Below are positions 9,176-17,112 of a stretch of 25,848 nucleotides of DNA, piece by piece. The notes beneath the pieces are model-generated. The model was not told where the DNA came from. It searched no databases and worked only from the letters and a program-made list of their open reading frames with translations. The position numbers and the translations under genes are program-made. Location of the stretch: positions 1 to 25,848 of the forward strand of contig PSRH01000190.1 in the NCBI GenBank assembly GCA_003175915.1. Direction: 5' to 3'. The stretch is from Candidatus Melainabacteria bacterium (lineage in GTDB: Bacteria; Cyanobacteriota; Vampirovibrionia; Obscuribacterales; Obscuribacteraceae). The stretch's first letter is position 1. Every line of letters starts with the position of its first letter.

Positions 9176-10069
9176 GGCTGAGAAGAGCTGCTCTTCGGCA
9201 TGATAGCTGCTTCTTACCAACGGTCCGGCAAAGACATTCCTGAATCCCATAGCCATTCCCTCTCGCCTCAGTTGATCGAATGTCTCGGGAGTAACCCAAC
9301 GCTGAACGGATAGATGATTGGCTGTGGGCTGCATATATTGTCCGAGCGTGACCAGATCGCAACCGACTGATCGCAAAGAGTGCATCACCATGAGCACCTC
9401 ATGATCTTCTTCACCAAGACCGACCATCAGACCGGATTTGGTGGTCAGTCCGGCCAGCTTTGCTTGCTCAAGAAGATCGAGGCTGCGCTGAAATTTTCCT
9501 TGCGGACGGACACTTCGATATAGTCTTGGCACTGTCTCAACATTGTGATTGAGCACATCCGGTCTTGCTTGAATAACGGTTTTAAGCGCTTGCCAATTAC
9601 CCTGGAAGTCAGGTATGAGGACTTCGATCCTGGTATCTGGGCAGCGCTTCCTGATTTCGTTCACGGTATTGGCCCAAACTAAGGCCCCACCATCTTCGAG
9701 TTCATCGCGATTGACCGAGGTAATGACGGCGTGGCGCAGACTAAGCTTTTCAACCGCTTCGGCCACTCTTATAGGTTCTTGCCAATCAAGCTCTGTGGGC
9801 CGGCCCGTGGCTACGTTGCAGAAGCCACAGCTGCGCGTGCAAATATTGCCGAGAATCATGAAGGTGGCCGTTGAGCGCGACCAGCACTCGCCACGGTTGG
9901 GACAGGCTGCTGATTCACAGACAGTGTGGAGCTTTAAGGTGTCAACGATAGACTTAAGCTCTTGGTATGGTCTTTGAGTAGGCAGTCTTACTCTGAGCCA
10001 ATCAGGCTTTTTGCCCGGGGTTGGCGATTGGCGAGCGCTGCTATATGGTTTATCCGGCATGGTTTTCAT
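9170..10069 (-). CDS. lipA: Lipoyl synthase (radical SAM)
   Basis: LipA inserts two sulfur atoms into the octanoyl chain carried on lipoyl domains, using S-adenosylmethionine and two [4Fe-4S] clusters. The 299-residue protein has every expected motif. The auxiliary cluster ligands are Cys51, Cys56 and Cys62 (CESAACPNRGEC). The radical-SAM triad is Cys77, Cys81 and Cys84 (CTRSCGFC). The C-terminal RSSYHA (286-291) supplies the serine ligand of the auxiliary cluster. The start ATG has AGGGG upstream; a second in-frame ATG lies three codons in. It is transcribed away from the pdh operon, whose E2 subunit needs its product. No lipB or lplA is present in the window, so the octanoyl or lipoate transfer step must be encoded elsewhere. 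Confidence 0.97.
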   Translation of the reverse strand: MKTMPDKPYSSARQSPTPGKKPDWLRVRLPTQRPYQELKSIVDTLKLHTVCESAACPNRGECWSRSTATFMILGNICTRSCGFCNVATGRPTELDWQEPIRVAEAVEKLSLRHAVITSVNRDELEDGGALVWANTVNEIRKRCPDTRIEVLIPDFQGNWQALKTVIQARPDVLNHNVETVPRLYRSVRPQGKFQRSLDLLEQAKLAGLTTKSGLMVGLGEEDHEVLMVMHSLRSVGCDLVTLGQYMQPTANHLSVQRWVTPETFDQLRREGMAMGFRNVFAGPLVRSSYHAEEQLFSAS

Positions 10070-10258
10070 TTTACCCCTGGCGCCGCCATGGCAGACACAC
10101 TGTCAAAGAGTGGCGACAAGCCTAATCTTGTGACATACTCTTGATAAAAGAACAAAGATCGTCAAGAAGCAGGGGTACTGGTGAATAGTCAGGCTTTGCT
10201 GGTTTGCCCGGCCAGCTTAACGAATCGGAAAGCCTAAACTGCTGAAGCAGAAAAAGCG
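10070..10258. promoter_or_regulatory. Divergent intergenic region between lipA and pdhA
   Basis: This 189-bp region must hold the promoters for lipA (minus) and the pdh operon (plus). A TTGACG hexamer is readable on the minus strand near 10160, but no convincing -10 element is correctly spaced on either strand. Just before pdhA there is a small inverted repeat (CTGC TGAA GCAG) ahead of the A-rich run preceding the start. A short GCTGG/CCAGC pair lies near 10198-10217. No regulator box was recognised. Confidence 0.45.
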
Positions 10259-11401
10259 ATGCCTAGGAAATTCATTGAGCTTTCGGAAAAGATCGAGTAT
10301 TTGTCGATACTTGATGAGAATGCGAAAGTGGATGAGGCGCTTGAACCAAAGCTTAGCGGTGAACAGCTTAAAACAATCTATCGCTATATGCTTCTGGCGC
10401 GGCGCACCGATGAACGGCTGCTTCTCATGCAGCGACAGGGCAGGCTCGGTACTTTTCCGCAGAGCTCAGGACACGAAGCGGTTAGCATGGGGGCCGCCTT
10501 TGCTATAACAGCTGATGATTGGCAGGTACCTGCTTATCGAGAGCTGCCCGGGATGCTCTATCGCGGTTGGTCCATAGACCACTTCATGCTTTATTGGAAC
10601 GGATTTGAAGAAGGGGCGCGCGTGCCGGACAATGTTAAAGACCTGCCCATTTGCGTTCCCATTGCCACTCAACTCCTGCACGCGGTCGGCATCGGTATGG
10701 GCATGAATATTCGCGGCGAAAAGAATGTCGTGCTTACTTTCTTTGGAGACGGTGCATCATCGGAAGGCGACTGCCATGAGGCCCTCAATTTTGCTTCGGT
10801 GTTCAGCGCTCCGGTAGTCTTCGTTTGTCTCAATAATCAGTACGCGATTTCTGTGCCGTTAAGCAGGCAGATGCATTCAGAAACCATTGCTCAACGGGCT
10901 GTCGGTTACGCCATGCCCGGCATCAGAGTCGATGGCAATGATGTGCTGGCTGTCTACGTGGCGACCAAGGAGGCGGTTGAGCGAGCCAGGAGCGGGGGAG
11001 GACCGACGCTTGTGGAAGGGCTTACCTACCGGCTGACGCCGCACACAACAGCTGACGATCCGAAACGCTACCGCAGCGATGAGGAGTACCAGCTCTGGTT
11101 GAGCCGGGAACCGCTCAAACGTTTTCGTCGGTATCTGGAGAAGAAAGGCCTTTTGAACGATAAGGATCACGAGCGACTGGAAGCTGAACTGGACAGCGAG
11201 ATCAAACAGGCTATGGAACGAACCGAAGCCCAAATCAAAGCGGAAGATTTGAAAAACCCGACTAGCATGTTCGATCATCTTTATAAGGACATACCGCCTA
11301 CTTTACAGAATCAAAGGGATGAGTTCGCTCGCTACTGGGAGTCGCGGCATAAAGCCTCGGATAAACAGAATCCACAGAAGTCGGGGGCAAGGACAGATTG
11401 A
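10259..11401 (+). CDS. pdhA: Pyruvate dehydrogenase E1 component, alpha subunit
   Basis: This is the thiamine-diphosphate-dependent E1 alpha subunit, which decarboxylates the 2-oxoacid and passes the acyl group to lipoyl-E2. The 380 residues contain the ThDP/Mg motif from GDG (163-165) to NN (192-193) and the conserved PHTTADDP loop (His262). The N-terminal RQGRLGTFPQSSGHEA region is typical of Bacillus-type alpha2beta2 E1. The C-terminal tail is charged and slightly extended. It is first in a four-gene operon, pdhA-pdhB-pdhC-lpdA. By sequence alone the alpha2beta2 family also includes branched-chain 2-oxoacid and acetoin dehydrogenases. Pyruvate is preferred because the subunits resemble Bacillus PdhA/PdhB and lipA is adjacent. 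The ribosome-binding site is weak. Confidence 0.88.
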   Translation: MPRKFIELSEKIEYLSILDENAKVDEALEPKLSGEQLKTIYRYMLLARRTDERLLLMQRQGRLGTFPQSSGHEAVSMGAAFAITADDWQVPAYRELPGMLYRGWSIDHFMLYWNGFEEGARVPDNVKDLPICVPIATQLLHAVGIGMGMNIRGEKNVVLTFFGDGASSEGDCHEALNFASVFSAPVVFVCLNNQYAISVPLSRQMHSETIAQRAVGYAMPGIRVDGNDVLAVYVATKEAVERARSGGGPTLVEGLTYRLTPHTTADDPKRYRSDEEYQLWLSREPLKRFRRYLEKKGLLNDKDHERLEAELDSEIKQAMERTEAQIKAEDLKNPTSMFDHLYKDIPPTLQNQRDEFARYWESRHKASDKQNPQKSGARTD

Positions 11402-11408
11402 ATCTAAG

Positions 11409-11429
11409 GGGCATGGCACTGTCATGCCC
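11409..11429 (+). promoter_or_regulatory. Hairpin in the pdhA-pdhB gap
   Basis: GGGCATG (11409-11415) and CATGCCC (11423-11429) form a perfect 7-bp stem with a 7-base loop. It begins eight bases after the pdhA stop. No T-run follows, so it is not a standard terminator. A role in mRNA processing or partial attenuation between the E1 subunit genes is possible. Confidence 0.4.
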
Positions 11430-11461
11430 GGATTTAAAGCAAGGCGGAGTCGTATTAAAAC

Positions 11462-12442
11462 ATGACCGAAATGAATATGGCCAAAGCAATAAATCTTGCC
11501 TTGCACGAAGCTATGGCCAGAGACGATCGAGTGATCATGCTGGGCGTCGATATCGGACCAGACGAAGGTGTGTTCAGGATAACGGAAGGACTGTTCGCTC
11601 GCTTCGGCGACAAGAGGGTGATCGATACACCCTTGGCTGAATCGGCAATCATTGGCACGGCCATCGGCATGGCCATCTACGGTCTTAAGCCGGTATGCGA
11701 AATACAATTTGCCGGTTTTGACTATTATAATTATCACCAGCTGGAGTGTCACGCTGCTCGCTTCCGAAATCGTACACGCGGACGCCTGACGGTTCCGATG
11801 GTGATGCGCGCTCCCTACGGTGGCGGAATTCGCGCTCTTGAACATCACTCTGAAAGTCGCGAAGCAATCTATGCTCACACGCCAGGGTTGAAAGTCGTTA
11901 TTCCTTCCGGACCGCGTAACGCCAGAGCCCTTCTCCATAGCGCCATTCAAGATCCGGATCCAGTCATTTTTTACGAGCCGAAGGCCGTCTATCGATTGTT
12001 TAAAGAAGATGTTCCTCAAGAGATGGAGACATTGCCCATCGGTCATGCGCGCGTCACTCAAGAGGGTAAGGACATAAGTCTTATTTCTTACGGTGCCAGC
12101 ATGCGACCGACGCTTGAAGCGGCTGAGTGTTTGCAGGATGAAGATGATGCCAGCGTCGAGATTGTCGATTTGCTTACCATTTCACCGCTTGATATTGAAA
12201 CAGTTGTCAACTCGGTGAAAAAGACAGGCAGAGCAGTGGTAGTGCACGAAGGACCTCGTACTTGCGGCCTGGCAGCGGAAGTAGTTGCTTCAATCAATGA
12301 AAATGTTCTTCTCAACCTGGAGGCACCGGTGAAGAGGGTCACCGGATATGATGTGCCGGTGCCCTATTTTTCTAAGGAACAGTGGTACCTACCGGACGCC
12401 GACAGAATCGTGGCCGCTGCTCGCGAGACCCTGAATTTCTGA
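11462..12442 (+). CDS. pdhB: Pyruvate dehydrogenase E1 component, beta subunit
   Basis: This 326-residue E1 beta subunit completes the ThDP active site with PdhA. Glu60 in DTPLAES is the residue that contacts the thiamine N1' in this family. The HHSES segment (His129) holds the conserved active-site histidine. The segments GLKPVCEIQFAGF and PGLKVVIPSGP are near-diagnostic of E1 beta, and the C-terminal transketolase half (about 190-320) contains LLTISPLDIETV and VVVHEGPRTCGLAAEV. The length is normal for the family. The start ATG at 11462 has GGAG about 12 bases upstream, which is a longer gap than usual; a second in-frame ATG lies at 11471. It lies 60 bases after pdhA, with a hairpin in the gap, and 55 bases before pdhC. 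Confidence 0.92.
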   Translation: MTEMNMAKAINLALHEAMARDDRVIMLGVDIGPDEGVFRITEGLFARFGDKRVIDTPLAESAIIGTAIGMAIYGLKPVCEIQFAGFDYYNYHQLECHAARFRNRTRGRLTVPMVMRAPYGGGIRALEHHSESREAIYAHTPGLKVVIPSGPRNARALLHSAIQDPDPVIFYEPKAVYRLFKEDVPQEMETLPIGHARVTQEGKDISLISYGASMRPTLEAAECLQDEDDASVEIVDLLTISPLDIETVVNSVKKTGRAVVVHEGPRTCGLAAEVVASINENVLLNLEAPVKRVTGYDVPVPYFSKEQWYLPDADRIVAAARETLNF

Positions 12443-12497
12443 GGAAAGGACGCTTCTTTGCCATGACGCCTTGCTGTCCCAATGGAGAGGAAATCTC

Positions 12498-13769
12498 ATG
12501 AGCCTTGAGTTTCGTTTGCCGGATCTTGGCGAAGGAATCCGTGAGGCTGAGATTCTTGCCGTGAAAATTAACCCCGGAGACAAAGTCAAAGAAGATCAGG
12601 CCATCTTCGAGGTGGAAACAGACAAGGCAGTCGTTGAAATTCCCTCGCCTTTTGGCGGTACGGTAGAGACGGTGAACGTCAAGGTAGGAGAGATCGTTGC
12701 CGTAGGGACAGTGCTAGCAACATTTCAGCCGGACTCAGCCAGGGCCCAACCAGGCAAGCCGGCAATAGAGGCGAGTGCAGGGCCGGCACTTCAGGGACAG
12801 AAGAAAAATACAGTAGAGCCAGCCAGCCGCCGCACTGCTACTTCCGTGATCGAGGATGGCCGCCAGGTGGCAGCCTTGCCTTCCACCCGCCGCCTGGCGC
12901 GCGAGCTGGGTGTCGATCTGAGAATGGTTACTGGCACCGGCAGCGGTGGCAGAGTGTTGAGCGAAGATGTGCGCGCTTTCGCGACCGGCCCCACTAGTCC
13001 AGCTCGATCCAAAGGCGGAGATCTGGGAGGCCAGGCACCGGTCAGCTTGCCAGATTTTTCCCGGTTCGGCAAAATTGAACGAGTAGCGTTAAGGTCCGTG
13101 CGTCGAAAAACAGCGGAGAACATGGCGGTAAGCTGGGAGCAGATTCCTCATGTCACTCACTGCGACGAAGCTAACCTGACGGAACTGGAAGAATTGCGCC
13201 TCAAGTACGAAAAAAAAGTGAAAGCCCAGGGTGGCAAGCTTACCCTCACGGCTTTTGTTTTGAAAGCGGTCGCCAGCGCCCTGAGCCGGTACTTGCAATT
13301 CAACGCCAGCTTTGATCGCGCGAGAGAAGAAATTATCCTCAAGCACTTTTTTAATATTGGTGTTGCCGTAGCGACCGAGCGCGGCCTGATTGTGCCTGTC
13401 ATTCGCGACGTCATTAAGAAAAGCGTCAGCGAGGTTGCTCTTGAACTTACCCAGGTTATCGAGAAAACCAAGGCCGGAAAAGTCGAGCTGGATCGCTTGC
13501 AGGGCAGTACCTTCACGGTTACTAATGTTGGTGCCATCGGCGGTACCAGTATGGTGCCGATGATCAATTATCCGGAGTGCGCTATATTGGGCTTAGCAAA
13601 GGCTCAGCCCAAGCCGATTGTCAAAGATGGCAAAATCGCCGTAGGATTGATCATGCCCATGGCTCTCTCTTTCGATCATCGAATTGCTGATGGAGCGGAA
13701 GCAGCTCAATTTGTCTTGGACATTGTCAAGCAATTAGAGGACCCGGGTTCGTTTCTTCTGGAGGCTTAA
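12498..13769 (+). CDS. pdhC: Dihydrolipoamide acyltransferase, E2 of the pyruvate dehydrogenase complex
   Basis: E2 forms the core of the complex and transfers the acyl group from its lipoyl arm to CoA. The ATG at 12498 (423 aa) is chosen because GGAGAGG lies seven bases upstream and the lipoyl domain starts immediately; the frame is also open from a TTG at 12471. The order is: one N-terminal lipoyl domain (1-80) with lipoylated Lys43 in ETDKAVV; an Ala/Pro-rich linker; a peripheral-subunit-binding domain (about 126-162, LPSTRRLARELGVDL); a second linker; and the catalytic domain (about 195-423) with DHRIADG (His394, Asp398). A single lipoyl domain is typical of Gram-positive, cyanobacterial and mitochondrial-like E2s. 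Its lipoyl-lysine is the substrate for the divergent lipA. Confidence 0.94.
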   Translation: MSLEFRLPDLGEGIREAEILAVKINPGDKVKEDQAIFEVETDKAVVEIPSPFGGTVETVNVKVGEIVAVGTVLATFQPDSARAQPGKPAIEASAGPALQGQKKNTVEPASRRTATSVIEDGRQVAALPSTRRLARELGVDLRMVTGTGSGGRVLSEDVRAFATGPTSPARSKGGDLGGQAPVSLPDFSRFGKIERVALRSVRRKTAENMAVSWEQIPHVTHCDEANLTELEELRLKYEKKVKAQGGKLTLTAFVLKAVASALSRYLQFNASFDRAREEIILKHFFNIGVAVATERGLIVPVIRDVIKKSVSEVALELTQVIEKTKAGKVELDRLQGSTFTVTNVGAIGGTSMVPMINYPECAILGLAKAQPKPIVKDGKIAVGLIMPMALSFDHRIADGAEAAQFVLDIVKQLEDPGSFLLEA

Positions 13770-13772
13770 GCA

Positions 13773-15236
13773 ATGGTTGTTGGCGAAATAACGCAAGAAA
13801 CTGAACTGGCCGTTATAGGCGGTGGACCGGGCGGTTATACGGCCGCCCTGCGTGCCGCTCAGCTTGGTATCAAAACTACCCTGATCGATGCCAGACCTTT
13901 GCCAGGTGGCGTCTGCCTGCATGAAGGCTGCATCCCCTCGAAAGCCCTTCTCCATGCAGCCGAAGTTGTCAACACGGCCAAGTCGGCGGGCAAATATGGT
14001 CTTTACTTCGGCGCACCCAAAATTGAGCTCACCGAGCTGCGCAAATGGAAAGAAGAAGTGACCAATAAGTTAGCCATGGGAATTGTCTCTTTATGCAAAA
14101 GTTCGCGGGTGGAGACGATCATCGGTACAGCCGTTTTTCAGGATTCCAAAACGCTTAGAATCGAACACCCGGGCGAAGCTTCCGTCTCACTTAAGTTCAA
14201 ACACGCGATTGTCGCCAGCGGTTCACGGCCGCTTACCCTTAACAAGCTTTTCAAGAAGCCGGAAGATATGAAAAGCGAGCGCATTCTCGACTCTGCTTCC
14301 GCGCTTGCTCTCGACGCCGTGCCATCCTCGCTCTTGGTTGTCGGTGGTGGCTACATCGGCCTGGAGATGGGTACTGTCTATGCCGCTCTGGGCAGTGATG
14401 TGACAGTGGTGGAGATGACTGACGGTCTTTTGCCAGGAGTTGATCGTGATCTGGTCAAGCCCCTGGCTAATCACCTGGCCACGACTTTTAAAGCGATTTA
14501 TCTCAACACGACCGTGGTCAGTCTGGAAGATATTGGCGATGGCATTGTCTGTGTCTTTGAAGGAAAGGATGCTCCCAGTCAAGCTAAATTTGAGCGAGTC
14601 TTGATTGCTGTCGGTAGGCGGCCCAATGGTGATGCGCTCGGATTGGAGAACACGCAAGTGGCACAAGACGAATATGGTTTCATCAAAATTGACCAGTCCT
14701 GCCGCACCACCGACCGCCGCATTTTTGCTATCGGAGATGTTTCCGGCCAGCCGATGCTGGCCCATCGCGCCATGCGACAGGGCCATGTCGTCGCTGAAAT
14801 CATTGCGGGGAGGAAGTCTTCTTTTGACAACCGGGCGATTCCGGCGATCGTTTTCACTGAACCAGAAGTTGCCTGGTGCGGACTGACTGAAGGCGAAGCG
14901 AAAGAAAAGGGAATGACAGTGGGCGTCGCCAAATTTCCCTGGTCAGCATCCGGTCGCGCCCTCACCCTGGCAGAAGCAGTCGGGCAAACGAAGATTCTTT
15001 ATGACCTCGAAACAACGCGGGTGCTCGGACTCGCTCTAGTAGGTGCCCGAGCCGGGGAATTGATTGCCGAAGCAGCCCTGGCCATGGAGGCCGGCGTCGT
15101 GCTTGAAGACCTAGTGGCCACCATTCATCCCCATCCGACCCTCTCTGAAACAATTCCAGAAGCGGCGATGGTCGCAATTAATAGATTGGAACGCCAACGC
15201 CAGGGGCAATCTCCGAAGGAGCCGAGCTTAAGGTAG
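13773..15236 (+). CDS. lpdA: Dihydrolipoamide dehydrogenase (E3)
   Basis: E3 reoxidises the dihydrolipoyl arm of E2 and reduces NAD+. The 487-residue flavoprotein has the FAD motif GGGPGG (16-21), the redox disulfide Cys48/Cys53 in GGVCLHEGCIPSK, the NAD-binding motif GGGYIG (191-196), a second FAD contact (AIGDVSGQPMLAHRA), and the C-terminal catalytic pair His454/Glu459 in HPHPTLSE. The redox motif has VCLHEGC where many homologues have TCLNxGC; both cysteines are intact, so activity is expected. It starts three bases after pdhC, with GGAGG (13760-13764) inside the end of that gene, so it belongs to the operon. The last 20 or so residues are a charged tail rich in Gln and Arg. Confidence 0.96.
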   Translation: MVVGEITQETELAVIGGGPGGYTAALRAAQLGIKTTLIDARPLPGGVCLHEGCIPSKALLHAAEVVNTAKSAGKYGLYFGAPKIELTELRKWKEEVTNKLAMGIVSLCKSSRVETIIGTAVFQDSKTLRIEHPGEASVSLKFKHAIVASGSRPLTLNKLFKKPEDMKSERILDSASALALDAVPSSLLVVGGGYIGLEMGTVYAALGSDVTVVEMTDGLLPGVDRDLVKPLANHLATTFKAIYLNTTVVSLEDIGDGIVCVFEGKDAPSQAKFERVLIAVGRRPNGDALGLENTQVAQDEYGFIKIDQSCRTTDRRIFAIGDVSGQPMLAHRAMRQGHVVAEIIAGRKSSFDNRAIPAIVFTEPEVAWCGLTEGEAKEKGMTVGVAKFPWSASGRALTLAEAVGQTKILYDLETTRVLGLALVGARAGELIAEAALAMEAGVVLEDLVATIHPHPTLSETIPEAAMVAINRLERQRQGQSPKEPSLR

Positions 15237-15252
15237 TGAGAGAATGTTTAAA

Positions 15253-15269
15253 CTAAGCATGCTGCTTAG
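15253..15269 (+). terminator. Stem-loop after the pdh operon
   Basis: CTAAGCA and TGCTTAG form a perfect 7-bp stem with a 3-base loop, 16 bases after the lpdA stop. The stem is AT-rich and is followed by GATGTTTGATC rather than a T-run, so it is at best a weak or factor-assisted terminator. Confidence 0.3.
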
Positions 15270-15441
15270 AGATGTTTGATCGTTCATGATAGTGGCATGT
15301 CCACGACGGCGGTCTAACGAAGTCTTATTGCTCCGCTTAGCCTGCCGAAGGAAACAGCGGCGTTCTTCGCACTGTCGGCAAACAGCGCGTCTTTGTCATT
15401 GTCGTCAGGCGTTCGGTAAAATCGAGGAGCAAGGCAGCTAA

Positions 15442-15600
15442 GTGAAAGCCATCGTGAGAAGGGACTATAGCGAAAGAGGCCCATTGGCTGTCGTGCTCAG
15501 AAGTGTGTCGACGACGCCTCGAGGAGGCGACGGACTGCTTACAATTGCCTTAGAATATACATTCGCCCAGCTCTTCAAACAGGGCTTAGTGGACAAATAA
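15442..15600 (+). CDS. Possible 52-residue small ORF ahead of the coiled-coil genes
   Basis: A GTG at 15442 opens a 52-codon frame ending in TAA at 15598-15600. An in-frame TAA sits immediately before the GTG, so this is the only upstream start. AAGG lies seven bases upstream and GAGGAG twelve bases upstream. The peptide begins MKAIVRRDYSERGPLAVVL and ends FKQGLVDK. It has no signal peptide, no membrane helix and no motif I know. It ends 62 bases before the first coiled-coil gene, so it could be a small partner, a leader peptide, or chance. Confidence 0.35.
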   Translation: MKAIVRRDYSERGPLAVVLRSVSTTPRGGDGLLTIALEYTFAQLFKQGLVDK

Positions 15601-15662
15601 AGGGGGCATAAAAATCAAAGTGGGTCTTTACAAACGCGGTCGTTCGGACGTCAGGAGTTGTC

Positions 15663-17072
15663 ATGGCTGATGAAAGCGCCAACAAAGCAAATGGATTAGG
15701 TTCAGCAGCGACTCTCATGATTGAAGCTCTGGACAAGGCTAGTGCGGAGCTTGATAAGACCGTGACCTCTTCCGTTGAACAGCTTAATGTCTTCAATGAG
15801 TCACTCGAGAAGAGTTTTTGTAATCGCCTCCAGAAGCTAGCGGAAAAGGCCGTCAGCGCTGTTGATTCAAGCGTCGAAGACCTGGTAATCAGGAAAGAGG
15901 ATTTCGCCGAACGTCTGGCTGATCTCGAGCGCTCCGAAATCGAGTCGGTTGTGCTTGCTGCTCGCGAAATCAGACAACAGCTTTCCACTCGGGCTCATCA
16001 AGCGACTGAATCAATCAGCAGATTGATCGAAGAGCAAATGGTCAGCCTCAGAGCTCTCAGCGAAAAGCCAGAGATCAAACTGGCAGAGTTCAGTCAATCG
16101 AGAATTCAAGAAGTTGGCACGCTTGTCCAAGAGGGCAAGGGCAAGATCGAAACCCAGGAAAGTGAGTACGAGAAACAGATTTCCAACCGCGTGCAAACCT
16201 TCGATGAGAAAGTACAGGGAGTGGTGACTAGCGGCAAACGAGAGTTGGATGAAAAGCTGGAAACATATCACCAGGACTTCGAAGAAAAGATTGCTGATGT
16301 CATGGATCGTTTGAGCAAATTAGTGACGGTCACCATCAAGGATCTCGAAGAAAAAACGAAAGCCGGTGGCGACTCGGTGGCCGGCTTCAGTTCAGCCAGC
16401 CAGAAACATCTTGCCGACCACGTCGAGGAGTGGCAAGGAATTCTTTCCACAGTCAGTCATGAGTATCAGGGCAATTTGACCAAAGATAAAGACCTGTCCG
16501 AAGAACTCCATGCGGTGAAGCTCAATCAGAAGGTGAGTGAAGTCAAGGAGGAGATAAACAAGATCGCTCTTGATGCCTCCACAAAGCTGACGGCAAGCCA
16601 CAAGCTCTTCTACAGTTCATTAAAACGGCTGGAGAAGAAGTACTACGATCGCCTGGAACGCTTATTTGCCCGGTTTGAAACAGCCCTCTCTCAGGAATCG
16701 CGGCTGACTACCGGGGCTAATGCCTACCGCCCGCAGTCTAATCATGAATTAAGAGAAGTATTGCGGGCCCGACTGCAGGCCCGCGGCGTCGAGATTGTCC
16801 AAGGTTTCCGAAGACAAGTTCAGCAGTTCGAGTCGGAATATTCCAGAGCTAGTGCAGGCTCTCATGAAAGACTGGAGACGGTGCGGGCCACCACAATCGA
16901 TCAGCTGGAGAAGCAAGTGAGGAGCATGAGTATGGAGCTCGGTCGTATCCTGAGGAGCTTCAGAAACGAACTTAATGAAGCCAGTGCGCAGCTTCCCCAG
17001 ATCGAAGAAGCCGGTCATACAGCCGCCATGGCCGTCAGGGCATACTGCAATAATGCCCAGCTTTCCATTTGA
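15663..17072 (+). CDS. Coiled-coil protein A of a three-gene operon, unknown family
   Basis: This 469-residue protein is almost entirely alpha-helical and highly charged, and has no signal peptide or membrane segment, so it is probably cytoplasmic. Long stretches show heptad-like patterns with Glu/Lys/Gln-rich faces, for example about 15-130, 145-250 (FDEKVQGVVTSGKRELDEKL) and 290-440. There are only two cysteines (near residues 52 and 463) and hardly any proline except near 350. Helical rods of this sort occur in bacterial cytoskeletal, scaffold and SMC-like proteins and in apolipoprotein-like folds. There is no Walker motif, so it is not an SMC ATPase. It has a good ribosome-binding site (AGGAG, five bases before the ATG). 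It is followed after 40 bases by protein B. I do not recognise the family. Confidence 0.85.
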   Translation: MADESANKANGLGSAATLMIEALDKASAELDKTVTSSVEQLNVFNESLEKSFCNRLQKLAEKAVSAVDSSVEDLVIRKEDFAERLADLERSEIESVVLAAREIRQQLSTRAHQATESISRLIEEQMVSLRALSEKPEIKLAEFSQSRIQEVGTLVQEGKGKIETQESEYEKQISNRVQTFDEKVQGVVTSGKRELDEKLETYHQDFEEKIADVMDRLSKLVTVTIKDLEEKTKAGGDSVAGFSSASQKHLADHVEEWQGILSTVSHEYQGNLTKDKDLSEELHAVKLNQKVSEVKEEINKIALDASTKLTASHKLFYSSLKRLEKKYYDRLERLFARFETALSQESRLTTGANAYRPQSNHELREVLRARLQARGVEIVQGFRRQVQQFESEYSRASAGSHERLETVRATTIDQLEKQVRSMSMELGRILRSFRNELNEASAQLPQIEEAGHTAAMAVRAYCNNAQLSI

Positions 17073-17112
17073 AATTCTGTTAGGGTGACTGAAAACGATA
17101 AAGGGCTAAAGG

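Larger units (their letters stand above)
15237..15662. other. 426-bp region between lpdA and the coiled-coil operon
   Basis: The region holds a hairpin just after lpdA (15253-15269), a possible 52-codon ORF (15442-15600), and the ribosome-binding site AGGAG (15653-15657) of the first coiled-coil gene. A second inverted repeat, CGCCTC GAG GAGGCG (15515-15529), lies inside the small ORF. A promoter for the downstream operon is expected, but I could not identify a well-spaced -35/-10 pair. No tRNA-like fold was recognised. Confidence 0.5.

Noticed and set aside
10070..10258. Clean sigma70 promoters for lipA and pdhA
   Set aside because: TTGACG- and TTGTGA-like hexamers are present, but no acceptable -10 hexamer stands at 16-18 bases.
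11303..12061. 252-codon minus-strand frame across pdhA-pdhB
   Set aside because: It is antisense to well-conserved E1 subunits and crosses the gap between them; no recognisable domain.
15515..15529. CGCCTC/GAGGCG inverted repeat as a terminator
   Set aside because: It lies inside a possible small ORF, has a 3-base loop and no T-run after it.
15663..17072. SMC/MukB or chemoreceptor assignment for the coiled-coil proteins
   Set aside because: No Walker A/B or signature motif, no membrane segments, and no chemoreceptor signalling tip were seen.
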